A stretch of 18,555 bases of DNA. Origin: Clostridia bacterium. Lineage in GTDB: Bacteria > Bacillota > Clostridia > TANB77 > CAG-508. Below the pieces are notes generated by a model. That model ran no database searches, was not told the origin of the DNA, and saw nothing but the letters and a program-made list of their open reading frames with translations. Below, piece after piece: positions 1 through 6,382 of this stretch. The stretch covers positions 1 to 18,555 of the forward strand of contig CAAGQX010000134.1 of assembly GCA_900772235.1 (NCBI GenBank). Direction: 5' to 3'. The number at the start of each line of letters is the position of its first letter. Position 1 is the first letter of the stretch. The position numbers and the translations under genes were made by a program.

Positions 1-235
1 AATATCATTTCTGGTACTCTCTTTCAATATTTTATTTTCAATTTACTTGTGACATATCTATTTTAAACCTATATTCTCAATTTTATTTATGCACATTAAA
101 TAATACATGAAATTAAATGTATATACATTGACTTTTATAAACAGTAATGGTATAAAAAATATAGAATAAACAAAGGAAGATGGAGAAAAAAATTATGAAA
201 GTAGAATAATAATAAATAATTGAACAGAAAATGTT

Positions 236-252
236 TCCCGACAATGTCGGGA
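236..252. repeat. 17-bp palindrome TCCCGACA-A-TGTCGGGA
   Basis: The two 8-base arms TCCCGACA and TGTCGGGA are perfect reverse complements around one central A. This is a G+C-rich block in very AT-rich DNA. A degraded look-alike (cctgatagagtggga) follows about 25 bases later. It resembles a dispersed palindromic repeat more than a terminator, because no U-tract follows. Confidence 0.6.
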
Positions 253-326
253 CAAAGATACGAAATTTTGAAAAGCCTGATAGAGTGGGAAAAGAAGAGT
301 GAAAATTCAAGCCCATCTGCACCATA

Positions 327-366
327 AAAACCTCAAATAGTTTGTAAAATATACTTGGGGTTTTAT
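327..366. terminator. Terminator-like hairpin
   Basis: AAAACCTCAA (327-336) pairs with TTGGGGTTTT (355-364) with one G-U wobble, around an 18-base loop. T-rich sequence follows on both strands. No gene clearly ends here, so it may close a transcript that begins outside the window. Confidence 0.35.
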
Positions 367-584
367 TTATAAAATTTAGAACACTTAAAAAGATTGATGA
401 AGCATTCTTTTTTGTATATTGATTTGAACTATAAGAAATTAATAAAGAAAATAATGTGTAATTAAAAGGAAATATGGGGCCTTTTGTAGAATACATAAGT
501 AAGATTACAAAAATTTACAATACGAAATAAAAGAAATAATATAATAATGTATCATATGTTTTTCAAAAGAAAGGTGGTGAAATA

Positions 585-1733
585 ATGAAAGAAAAAAAAC
601 AAATAAAGATTAGTTTGAAAACAGCCATAATACTTATACTTGCTTTCATTTTAGTTGTAGGAATAGGCATATTTATTTATAATAGATATTTTAATAAAGG
701 GAATACTTCTTCATACAGAAATGGGAATAGTGTTACAATATATTCTAATTCAAAAACTAATACAAGTGGTAAGAAAGTAGAGTATGATACTAAAATAGGT
801 TATTATTCAGGAACATCAGATTGTGTTGAGAATGCTTTTATTAGTTCTTATAATGAACTTGAAACATATTTAAGTCATTTTGGAGAAGTTACAATAGATG
901 ACAAAAATGTATTAGAGATTTTTGATAAAGATTTCTTTAAAAATAATACTATTGCTATTGAAGCACATGATGCATCTTCTTCACACGATTCATATAAAAT
1001 TGATAGTGTAAAAGTAGATGGAACAGAAGCAAATATAAATATAGATCTTACAACTTATTCGTATGGGGGTGTTTTTGCACCAACAGTTCAATTTAGTTTT
1101 ATTATTTTAGATAATAATATAAAAAGTGCTAAATTTAATATAAATACAAAAAAAGTGAATAATACTTGGGATTATGGAACTGCATATAAGCCAATAATTT
1201 ATTTATATCCTACTCAAGATATGGAAGTTTCAGTTGAATTAGGATACAATGAAAAAATTACTGTATCTTATCCTAAATATTTAAGTGGTTGGAATGTATT
1301 AGCAAAAACAAATGGAACAATAATAGACTTAGCAACAGGTAGAAATTTATATGCATTATATTATGAAAGTGAAAATATAGTAGGCTTTAAAGTAGAAAAA
1401 GAAGGGTTTGTAATAAAAGGCGAAGACACAATTCCATTTTTGGAAGAAAAACTTGCTATATTAGGATTAACAGAAAGAGAAGCAGAAGAATTTATTGTTT
1501 ATTGGCTACCAAAGTTAGAAGCTAATAAATACAATTATATCAGATTTGCGACTACTGATGAAATAAACGCAAATATGCCTTTAAAAATAAATCCAAGTCC
1601 AGATACAACAATAAGAGTATTAATGATATACAAAGGATTAGAAGCTCCTATTGATGTTTATGAACAACAATTAAAAATACCTAATAGAACAGGATTTGTA
1701 GCTGTTGAATGGGGTGGAACTGAAATAAAATAA
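585..1733 (+). CDS. Membrane-anchored extracellular protein with KPIIYLYP motif
   Basis: 382 residues. The start is fixed by the ribosome site AAGGTGGTG eight bases upstream. Residues 1-10 are Lys-rich and residues 11-32 form one hydrophobic segment, so the rest should lie outside the membrane. Residues about 70-195 form a beta-rich module containing DFFKNNTIAIEAHDASSSHDSY, faintly like the C-terminal domain of protease-complex protein PrcB. Residues about 200-382 carry the KPIIYLYP motif and a closing VAVEWGG segment, a module I recall from uncharacterised secreted proteins of Clostridia. No catalytic signature is evident. It is transcribed alone and ends in a clear terminator. Function unknown; a surface or envelope role is inference from the anchor only. 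Confidence 0.85.
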   Translation: MKEKKQIKISLKTAIILILAFILVVGIGIFIYNRYFNKGNTSSYRNGNSVTIYSNSKTNTSGKKVEYDTKIGYYSGTSDCVENAFISSYNELETYLSHFGEVTIDDKNVLEIFDKDFFKNNTIAIEAHDASSSHDSYKIDSVKVDGTEANINIDLTTYSYGGVFAPTVQFSFIILDNNIKSAKFNINTKKVNNTWDYGTAYKPIIYLYPTQDMEVSVELGYNEKITVSYPKYLSGWNVLAKTNGTIIDLATGRNLYALYYESENIVGFKVEKEGFVIKGEDTIPFLEEKLAILGLTEREAEEFIVYWLPKLEANKYNYIRFATTDEINANMPLKINPSPDTTIRVLMIYKGLEAPIDVYEQQLKIPNRTGFVAVEWGGTEIK

Positions 1734-1742
1734 GAATGTATG

Positions 1743-1779
1743 AAATGGAGAGATAGTAAAAATTATCACTCCATTTTTT
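1743..1779 (+). terminator. Rho-independent terminator
   Basis: AAATGGAG (1743-1750) pairs with CTCCATTT (1769-1776), followed by a T-run. It closes the gene at 585-1733. Confidence 0.85.
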
Positions 1780-1816
1780 CATAATGCTTTACTAGCATGC
1801 AGGATACTCGTTAAAT

Positions 1817-1845
1817 TTGCAATATTATGTAAAATGTGGTATAAT
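1817..1845 (+). promoter_or_regulatory. Extended -10 sigma-A promoter
   Basis: TTGCAA (1817-1822), a 17-base spacer, then TGgTATAAT with the -10 hexamer at 1840-1845. It drives the atypical gene at 1893-2450. Confidence 0.8.
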
Positions 1846-1892
1846 TAGCTTGTATTCTGATACAACAAAAATTTTTAAGGAGGTCATACATC

Positions 1893-2450
1893 ATGACAAA
1901 TACAATCAGAATCCATAAGCAGGCTGGAGCAAGGAAAGACGCTATCCGTGTAAACAACGCCAACGACATTCCCGAGTTTCTCAAGAGCACTATCACCATC
2001 GAAGACGGCCAGGTAAAATTGGTATGCGTTGAAGGTTCCGAAGTTGCACCGCTTGGTTCCGTTATCGGCTATGAAGAGTCTGAAAAGACTTCTACTGGAT
2101 GGAACGCCTGGTGCATTGGCAATGCTGCAACCAATCTCATCGAACGCGATGGTATCTTCTACAAGAAGGCAACCATTCTTACCGCTAAGAAGGTAAGCGA
2201 TGAGGCTCCCGACTTCTTGAAGGGCGCTAACATCCGCCACAACTCTGATGGTTCCTGGACTATCGTTACAGACTGGGGCGAAAGCACTGGTTTCCCTGGC
2301 GAAGCATATTGGGTACTGTACGGTCAGAAAGTTGATGGAACTCCGGATGCCAACATTCTTACCAAGACGGAAAAGTCTTACAAAGACTACATCGTCTGCA
2401 ATGAAAACGGCAACGATATCGGATGGCTCTCTGAAATCGACCCTGCCTAA
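1893..2450 (+). CDS. Hypothetical protein, atypical composition
   Basis: 185 residues, soluble, no signal peptide or membrane segment. AAGGAGGT lies nine bases before ATG and a strong promoter stands 48 bases upstream. Codon use (CGC, CTC, ACC, GGC, CCC) and roughly half G+C are unlike the AGA/TTA/ATA-dominated neighbours, which points to recent acquisition. The stretch at residues 56-166 contains evenly spaced Trp/Gly segments (GWNAW, SWTIVTDWG, AYWVLYG), suggesting a beta-rich fold. I recognise no family. A 203-codon frame on the opposite strand overlaps it but lacks a ribosome site. It is a single-gene unit with its own promoter and terminator, like a cargo or moron gene. Confidence 0.85.
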   Translation: MTNTIRIHKQAGARKDAIRVNNANDIPEFLKSTITIEDGQVKLVCVEGSEVAPLGSVIGYEESEKTSTGWNAWCIGNAATNLIERDGIFYKKATILTAKKVSDEAPDFLKGANIRHNSDGSWTIVTDWGESTGFPGEAYWVLYGQKVDGTPDANILTKTEKSYKDYIVCNENGNDIGWLSEIDPA

Positions 2451-2502
2451 TTGCGAACCTCCGTTAACAATGATTTCATTCGTCAAAGTTAACAAAAAAA
2501 TT

Positions 2503-2544
2503 CAAGGATTCTTGCTCATTTGCAGGAATCCTTGTTTTTTTATT
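2503..2544 (+). terminator. Rho-independent terminator
   Basis: CAAGGATTC (2503-2511) pairs with GAATCCTTG (2526-2534), followed by seven T. It ends the unit at 1893-2450. Confidence 0.9.
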
Positions 2545-2628
2545 TTATTTTATCCTATCCAACTCAAGGAGTTTCATCTGTTTTAGCAGGAGCTTCTCCC
2601 AGCGTGAGTAGAGATTTTGAACATACAT

Positions 2629-2670
2629 ACACAAAAAACAACTGCCGTTGAAGACAGTTGCTTTTTGTGT
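2629..2670 (-). terminator. Terminator, probably bidirectional
   Basis: CAACTG (2639-2644) pairs with CAGTTG (2655-2660). A-rich and T-rich flanks extend the stem and give a U-tract in both directions. It is placed to end the minus-strand gene 2679-2897. Confidence 0.8.
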
Positions 2671-2678
2671 TGTGTTGC

Positions 2679-2897
2679 TTAGTGAGCAGCAATTTGAGCT
2701 CTTACATACTCGATGCAGACCCAACGGGCTCCCAATCTGCTAAGGAGAGGATCAACAAACTTGATGATACGTAAGCGATTCATCTCATTCTCAAGCTCCT
2801 GCCAAGCTTCCTTTGTGAATCTGTTTTGGATATACAGATTCTTAGACTCTTTAGCAGGGAGAGTTCCTTCCTTTCCATTTGCGTAAACAACTTTCAT
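2679..2897 (-). CDS. Small hypothetical protein, atypical composition
   Basis: 72 residues, rich in charged residues and predicted soluble. AGGAGGT (2905-2911) precedes ATG by seven bases. The core (residues 27-52) looks helical (TKEAWQELENEMNRLRIIKF). The C-terminus carries one Cys and ends AQIAAH. G+C is clearly above that of the neighbouring genes. It has its own consensus promoter (2989-3017) and terminator, so it is a second stand-alone unit of foreign character, opposite in direction to the first. The roughly 85-base leader contains a hairpin that could compete with the ribosome site. Family unknown. Confidence 0.75.
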   Translation of the reverse strand: MKVVYANGKEGTLPAKESKNLYIQNRFTKEAWQELENEMNRLRIIKFVDPLLSRLGARWVCIEYVRAQIAAH

Positions 2898-2904
2898 AGA
2901 GATA

Positions 2905-2943
2905 ACCTCCTAAAAATTTCTTGGAGGTATTACCCTCCAAGTT
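2905..2943 (-). promoter_or_regulatory. Leader hairpin with possible ribosome-site switch
   Basis: On the minus strand the leader carries CTTGGAGG and CCTCCAAG arms (plus 2920-2943) forming a compact hairpin. The ACCTCC within it could instead pair with the AGGAGGT ribosome site of the 72-codon gene. Mutually exclusive pairings of this kind are typical of translational switches. No known riboswitch class is recognised. Confidence 0.4.
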
Positions 2944-2988
2944 ACTTGAAAATAGTTACTTTTCGGGTATAAATCTATTATAAATAAT

Positions 2989-3017
2989 ACTATAACAAAT
3001 TTACATAAATTTGTCAA
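2989..3017 (-). promoter_or_regulatory. Consensus sigma-A promoter
   Basis: On the minus strand TTGACA (3017-3012), a 17-base spacer, then TATAGT (2994-2989). It drives the gene at 2679-2897 with a leader of about 85 bases. A direct repeat GTTACTT (2941 and 2955) lies in the leader. Confidence 0.8.
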
Positions 3018-3052
3018 ATGTAAGAGTTTTTTATTCTACCACTCCATTTTTT

Positions 3053-3075
3053 TATACTTTAAAATTTAAAGTATA
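3053..3075. repeat. AT-rich perfect palindrome
   Basis: Arms TATACTTTAAA (3053-3063) and TTTAAAGTATA (3065-3075) surround one A. It lies just after the dehydrogenase stop on the minus strand but lacks a U-tract in either direction. It may be a protein site or an mRNA-end hairpin. Confidence 0.5.
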
Positions 3076-3093
3076 AAGAAATAGTAAAAAACT

Positions 3094-4170
3094 TTATTTT
3101 ACATATTCATTTAGAGGTTTTACTCTATAATTTAATTCTCCAAATTTATCAGTTGTTACATATCCTGGAGTACTATTTATAACATCAGGAATACGATTTA
3201 CTATTGAAGCACAAGTTAGCTCAACAGTAGCAGGTCTTGCCACTACAATAGTTGTATTTGGTTCGCCATAAACTGTCCATTCGTTTTTATCAAAATCTTC
3301 TTTAGAATATACTTTTCCAATACATTCTGTTTCAAGCGTAATTCCTTCTTTAGTAGTTGTAGTAACGACTGCACTCATACCAGTTGCATCTCCTGCTTTT
3401 ACAGTCATTCCTAATGTTGAAGAATATATATCTTCTTTATAAGTTTGAGGAACTGTTTTTTGTGTTTGGCTTTCAACTGTTAAGCCTAATTTAGAACATA
3501 ACCAACCATTTACATTCCACATATATGATGGTAAGTACTTACCAGATTCAATAACTTTTTGTCTTTCTTCATCACTTATTTTATCTACAGAAGCAACTTG
3601 TGTTTCAAATTCTTCCAATGTTAATCCAGAACCGTGAGCTTTAGCTAAGGCAATTCCGTAATCTTCAACATTGTAGCTTGAGCTTCCTTTTATTTTTGTA
3701 ATTTTATGTGTAGATCCTGCAATTGAGCTAATTAGTTGTCCCCAATAAATATCTTGGTAACCGCTTCCTGTAATTGTACATCCTGTTTGTTTTGCCATAT
3801 CATCTAGTTTTTTAGTTATTGCAGGGTTTGAATTTGCAGGGAAAAATGCTTCTTCACATGTAGTAATTGCATTTATTCCAAGTTTTGCACATAGCATTAA
3901 GCTGTTTTCTACATCTGCAATTAAACTCATTGTTGTAACTATAGCAATATCTGGTTTTACTTCTTTTAACATTTCTTCAGCATTTTCTAATGAAGTTACA
4001 GTTACGCCTTTGTTTTTTCCTCCCATTAATTCGCCAATGTCTTTGCCAACTACAGCAGGGTTTACATCAATAGCACCAACTACTTCGGCACCTTTTTCAT
4101 AAACATAACGCATAGTATAAACTGCCATTTTACCTGTACCAAATTGTACAACTTTTACTTTTCTATCCAT
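3094..4170 (-). CDS. NAD(P)-dependent dehydrogenase, 2,4-diaminopentanoate dehydrogenase-like
   Basis: 358 residues from the ATG at 4170, chosen because GAGGAGG sits just upstream; a frame extension to 4233 has no ribosome site and overlaps the promoter. Residues 5-35 are a Rossmann nucleotide-binding segment (VVQFGTGKMA, then VGAIDVNP with an acidic residue at the end of beta-2). The middle (TTCEEAFFP, GSGYQDIYWGQLI) resembles the dihydrodipicolinate reductase-related family containing the ornithine-pathway 2,4-diaminopentanoate dehydrogenase (ord). No ornithine aminomutase or thiolase genes are nearby, so the substrate is uncertain; a general amino-acid-type dehydrogenase is the alternative. 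The gene is monocistronic and sits between two foreign-looking units. Confidence 0.75.
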   Translation of the reverse strand: MDRKVKVVQFGTGKMAVYTMRYVYEKGAEVVGAIDVNPAVVGKDIGELMGGKNKGVTVTSLENAEEMLKEVKPDIAIVTTMSLIADVENSLMLCAKLGINAITTCEEAFFPANSNPAITKKLDDMAKQTGCTITGSGYQDIYWGQLISSIAGSTHKITKIKGSSSYNVEDYGIALAKAHGSGLTLEEFETQVASVDKISDEERQKVIESGKYLPSYMWNVNGWLCSKLGLTVESQTQKTVPQTYKEDIYSSTLGMTVKAGDATGMSAVVTTTTKEGITLETECIGKVYSKEDFDKNEWTVYGEPNTTIVVARPATVELTCASIVNRIPDVINSTPGYVTTDKFGELNYRVKPLNEYVK

Positions 4171-4203
4171 AAAATTTCCTCCTCTTTCGAAATTTATATT
4201 TAG

Positions 4204-4233
4204 ATTATATACCAAAAAAATAAATTTATACAA
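4204..4233 (-). promoter_or_regulatory. Probable promoter of the dehydrogenase gene
   Basis: Minus strand TTGTAT (4233-4228), 18 bases, TATAAT (4209-4204). The leader would be about 25-30 bases, leaving the GAGGAGG site free. Confidence 0.5.
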
Positions 4234-4283
4234 TAGGAAATTTAAATGTTTTTATATAAAATTAATTGCCATACAGTAAAAAC

Positions 4284-4312
4284 TTGAGAAATTATGTTAA
4301 GTATGATATAAT
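4284..4312 (+). promoter_or_regulatory. Extended -10 sigma-A promoter
   Basis: TTGAGA (4284-4289), 17 bases, then TGaTATAAT with the -10 hexamer at 4307-4312. It is built like the promoter at 1817-1845 and drives 4370-4636. Confidence 0.75.
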
Positions 4313-4369
4313 ATAGACCTAATCTACCCAGATACAGGGTATAATATGTATCATATTGTAGGAGGAATT

Positions 4370-4636
4370 ATGGCTTTGGCAGAAACTGTTTTCAATGCAA
4401 TGAAACCTAAAGCACGGAACATAAGAAAGCAAATAAAGGCAAAACAGGTAGTTCCCTATGTGCTGGAACTGAGGGAAGAACCAGGAGAGGTACTCATTAC
4501 GCGTTTGCTAGAAAAGGAGCAAATTGAAAGTGAGGTGAAATCAGCACTTCAAGAAGCTTTATACCCTGTAACTGAATTCCAGGTAACCAACATTGGGTGT
4601 GCGGACAATTTGCTATGGTTTACTATAGTTCCGTAA
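4370..4636 (+). CDS. Small hypothetical protein, stand-alone unit
   Basis: 88 residues, no signal or membrane segment. The start is the ATG preceded by TAGGAGGA; the in-frame ATG at 4346 lies upstream of that site and is rejected. The N-terminal third is basic and helical (MKPKARNIRKQIKAK). It is followed by a Glu-rich strand-helix pattern (YVLELREEPGEVLITRLLEKEQIESEVKSAL is one mostly charged stretch) and a hydrophobic end LLWFTIVP. G+C is higher than in neighbouring genes. It has its own extended -10 promoter and a strong terminator, making it the third single-gene unit of foreign appearance in 3 kb. I do not recognise the family. Confidence 0.75.
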   Translation: MALAETVFNAMKPKARNIRKQIKAKQVVPYVLELREEPGEVLITRLLEKEQIESEVKSALQEALYPVTEFQVTNIGCADNLLWFTIVP

Positions 4637-4648
4637 TAATTCTTAAAG

Positions 4649-4684
4649 CCCGGCAAGAGGATAACTCTTGCCGGCAGTTTTTTT
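4649..4684 (+). terminator. Strong rho-independent terminator
   Basis: CCGGCAAGAG (4650-4659), loop GATAA, CTCTTGCCGG (4665-4674), then CAG and seven T. It is unusually G+C-rich for this region and ends the unit at 4370-4636. Confidence 0.95.
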
Positions 4685-4766
4685 GTAAGAATAAAAAATG
4701 CAAGGTAACTGAAATAATAATGTAAGAATATTATATAGTAAACTATAGTATAAAGGAGGCTTAAAT

Positions 4767-4838
4767 TTGGAGGAAGTAGATGAAGATTATATGGGTGGAG
4801 ACTTCCAAGATGTAATGGAGGAGGAGAATATTAAATGA
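4767..4838 (+). CDS. Tiny acidic ORF coupled to the CHAP gene
   Basis: 23 codons from TTG (4767), with AAAGGAGG eight bases upstream. Its TGA overlaps the ATG of the next gene (ATGA), the usual sign of translational coupling. The peptide is strongly acidic (EEVDEDYMGG, VMEEEN). It may be a leader peptide that sets translation of the endolysin-like gene, or the remnant of a longer phage gene. It is too short to classify. Confidence 0.5.
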   Translation: MEEVDEDYMGGDFQDVMEEENIK

Positions 4839-5512
4839 CTTTAGCAGAATTTGAAGCTTGGGGATTAAAAGAAAAGAGTGTGGCAAATCCGCCACCAAAT
4901 AATAAATATAAAGGACAATGTGTAAGTCTAATTCAACAGTATTTATATAGAGTATTTGGAAAACCATTTAAGGCTTATGGAAATGCAAAAGATTGGGCAA
5001 ATAATTACCCAAAAGATTATTTTAAAAAATTACAAGTAGGAGTAAAATTAGAACCAGGAGATGTATTGGTGTATGGAGCAAGTTATGGAGGCGGATATGG
5101 GCATATTGGAATAATAGGGGCAAATGGAAATTTTTATGACCAAAATGGTGTAAAAAAACTAGCTATTGGATATAGAAGCGCACCTTTTAGAGGATATGTG
5201 TGTGTATTAAGACCAATAAACCAAGAAAAATTAGGGTTAGATAATAAAAGTAGTTTTTCAGTTGGTAAAACCTATACTTTACAGGTAAATCTTAAAGTAA
5301 GAAAGGGAGCAGGCACAAATAGCGAGTGGAAACTAAAAAGTGAATTAACTGCAGATGGGCAAAAAAATGCATTAAATCAAAAAAATGCTGTACTAAAAAA
5401 AGGAACTAGAGTAACAGTTCAGCAAGTAATTAAACAAGGAAATGACATTTGGTTAAAAATTCCAAGTGGGTATATTGCAGGAGTTTATAACCAAGAAGTA
5501 TATGTAAAATAA
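4835..5512 (+). CDS. CHAP-domain peptidoglycan hydrolase with SH3-like C-terminus (endolysin-like)
   Basis: 225 residues. Residues about 20-125 form a CHAP amidase/endopeptidase domain: catalytic Cys29 in KGQCVSLIQQY, His90 in GYGHIGII, and the GDVLVYG strand. Residues about 142-225 look like a bacterial SH3 wall-binding domain (LNVRKGAG-type segment LKVRKGAG, then IWLKIPSGYIAG). There is no signal peptide, which fits a phage endolysin needing a holin rather than a secreted autolysin. The start is fixed by GGAGGAG and by the ATGA overlap with the preceding 23-codon ORF. No holin or tail gene is adjacent, so it may be a domesticated prophage remnant. Base composition matches the host. Confidence 0.85.
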   Translation: MTLAEFEAWGLKEKSVANPPPNNKYKGQCVSLIQQYLYRVFGKPFKAYGNAKDWANNYPKDYFKKLQVGVKLEPGDVLVYGASYGGGYGHIGIIGANGNFYDQNGVKKLAIGYRSAPFRGYVCVLRPINQEKLGLDNKSSFSVGKTYTLQVNLKVRKGAGTNSEWKLKSELTADGQKNALNQKNAVLKKGTRVTVQQVIKQGNDIWLKIPSGYIAGVYNQEVYVK

Positions 5513-5525
5513 GAATATAGTATTC

Positions 5526-5554
5526 TTGACAAATTTTGAAAAAGAGTCTAAAAT
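5526..5554 (+). promoter_or_regulatory. rnpB promoter
   Basis: TTGACA (5526-5531), 17 bases, TAAAAT (5549-5554). The predicted RNA start at about 5561 coincides with the start of the P1 stem of RNase P RNA. Confidence 0.85.
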
Positions 5555-5561
5555 AAGTACT

Positions 5562-5905
5562 GGAGTATATTGAACAGTCGCGTGTGAAACTCGCAAGGGT
5601 TCATATGAGGAAAGTCCGGGCTCCATAGAGCAATGATGCTGGATAACGTCCAGTGAGGGAGACCTTAAGGAAAGTGCAACAGAAAATAACCGCCTGTATA
5701 GGTAAGGGTGAAAAGGTGAGGTAAGAGCTTACCGCTGGTATGGTGACATACTGGGTCCATGTAAACCCCATCTGGAGCAACACCTAAAAATAAGAAGGTT
5801 AAGGCTGCTCGCCGTCTTCTTGAGTTGGTGGCTTGAAACATATAGCAATATATGTTCTAGATAGATGACTGTTTTTAACAGAACCCGGCTTACAGATATG
5901 CTTCG
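5562..5905 (+). ncRNA. rnpB: RNase P RNA (probably class A)
   Basis: Catalytic RNA of ribonuclease P, which removes tRNA 5' leaders. The hallmarks are present in order: GAGGAAAGTCCGGGCTCC (5607-5624), the GGGTGAAAAGGTG / GGTAAGAGCTTACCGC region (5706-5735), and the 3' conserved ACAGAACCCGGCTTAC (5878-5893). The outermost stem P1 can be drawn: GGAGTATAT (5562-5570) with ATATGCTTC (5896-5904). The inner ACAGTC (5574-5579) pairs with GACTGT (5868-5873). The length of about 344 bases fits. Class assignment is by eye. Confidence 0.95.
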
Positions 5906-5916
5906 TTAGCAAAAAC

Positions 5917-5949
5917 AAAACCTAATAGTTTTTTCTATTAGGTTTTTTT
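5917..5949 (+). terminator. rnpB terminator
   Basis: AAAACCTAATAG (5917-5928) pairs with CTATTAGGTTTT (5935-5946), followed by further T. It lies 12 bases after the RNase P RNA. Confidence 0.9.
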
Positions 5950-5992
5950 GCACAAAAATTGCATGTGAGCAATATATATAGACAGATTACTA

Positions 5993-6220
5993 TTATTTTT
6001 GAATTGGAGAAATAAAGTTATTATCAATAAATCTTGCTATATTAGATGGATTAATTCCAGAATTTATAGAAAGTTCTTGGATAGAATTAATATTAGGTGA
6101 TCCATCTAATATATTATTTAATTTTGCAATGTCGTTTCTATCTTTTGCTTCACAATCGGCACAAATATTATTACTAGAAACAAAAAAGTTTCCACAACGC
6201 ATACATCTTTTAAATTCCAT
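5993..6220 (-). CDS. Zinc-ribbon protein, YvyF/flagellar-operon-protein-like
   Basis: 75 residues. Ribosome site TAGGAGGG before ATG. Residues 6-23 form a CxxC...CxxC zinc knuckle (CMRCGNFF..., ICADC: Cys6, Cys9, Cys20, Cys23). Residues about 40-70 (IQELSINSGINPSNIARFID) look like a small helix-turn-helix segment. This two-part layout matches the family annotated as flagellar operon protein YvyF (TIGR03826-like). No flagellar gene lies in this window, so a flagellar role cannot be inferred from context. It is divergent from the ArsR operon and monocistronic. Confidence 0.65.
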   Translation of the reverse strand: MEFKRCMRCGNFFVSSNNICADCEAKDRNDIAKLNNILDGSPNINSIQELSINSGINPSNIARFIDNNFISPIQK

Positions 6221-6236
6221 AAAACCCTCCTAATTA

Positions 6237-6267
6237 TTTATAGAGATATTTTATCAAACAATGTCAA
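6237..6267 (-). promoter_or_regulatory. Possible promoter of the zinc-ribbon gene
   Basis: Minus strand TTGACA (6267-6262) with TATAAA (6242-6237) at a long 19-base spacing. TCTATA at 17 bases is the weaker alternative. Confidence 0.4.
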
Positions 6268-6306
6268 AAAATGAAAGAGAAAAAAGAAAAAATATATAAA
6301 TTTATA

Positions 6307-6335
6307 TTGACATAGAAAATAATAAATGATAACAT
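6307..6335 (+). promoter_or_regulatory. Promoter of the arsR-type/zinc efflux operon
   Basis: TTGACA (6307-6312), 17 bases, TAACAT (6330-6335). The RNA should start near 6342, inside the operator described next. Confidence 0.75.
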
Positions 6336-6340
6336 ATAAA

Positions 6341-6360
6341 CATATGAACAACTATTCACA
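6341..6360 (+). promoter_or_regulatory. ArsR/SmtB-type operator
   Basis: An imperfect palindrome with TGAA (6345-6348), six bases, TTCA (6355-6358), within an ATATGAACA...TATTCA context. This is the half-site pattern known for SmtB, CzrA and CadC operators. It covers the expected transcription start, so a bound repressor would block the operon. Confidence 0.7.
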
Positions 6361-6382
6361 CGTTGGAGGAAAGGAGCATATA

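Larger units (their letters stand above)
1..584. other. Gene-free AT-rich stretch
   Basis: No convincing coding region is visible on either strand. A minus-strand open frame at 113-496 has no ribosome site and a composition typical of translated non-coding DNA. The stretch contains a 17-base palindrome at 236-252, a degenerate relative of it near 275-292, and a terminator-like hairpin at 327-366. A possible promoter for the next gene (TATAAT at 540-545, poor -35) lies at its right end. Confidence 0.6.

Noticed and set aside
113..496. 127-codon open frame on the minus strand
   Set aside because: No ribosome site; Phe/Ile/Tyr-rich composition typical of translated AT-rich spacer; it runs through the palindrome at 236-252, whose copies create the repeated PTLSG.
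1884..2495. 203-codon minus-strand frame opposite the 185-codon gene
   Set aside because: Shadow of the G+C-richer plus-strand gene, which has promoter, ribosome site and terminator; the minus frame has none.
4171..4233. 21-residue N-terminal extension of the dehydrogenase
   Set aside because: Lies over the promoter TATAAT and the GAGGAGG site that serves the start at 4170.
1780..4690. Integron cassette array with attC sites
   Set aside because: The GTTAAC pair at 2463-2493 is suggestive, but no GTTRRRY core/inverted partner repeats at the other unit borders, the units have their own promoters and differ in direction, and no integrase is present.
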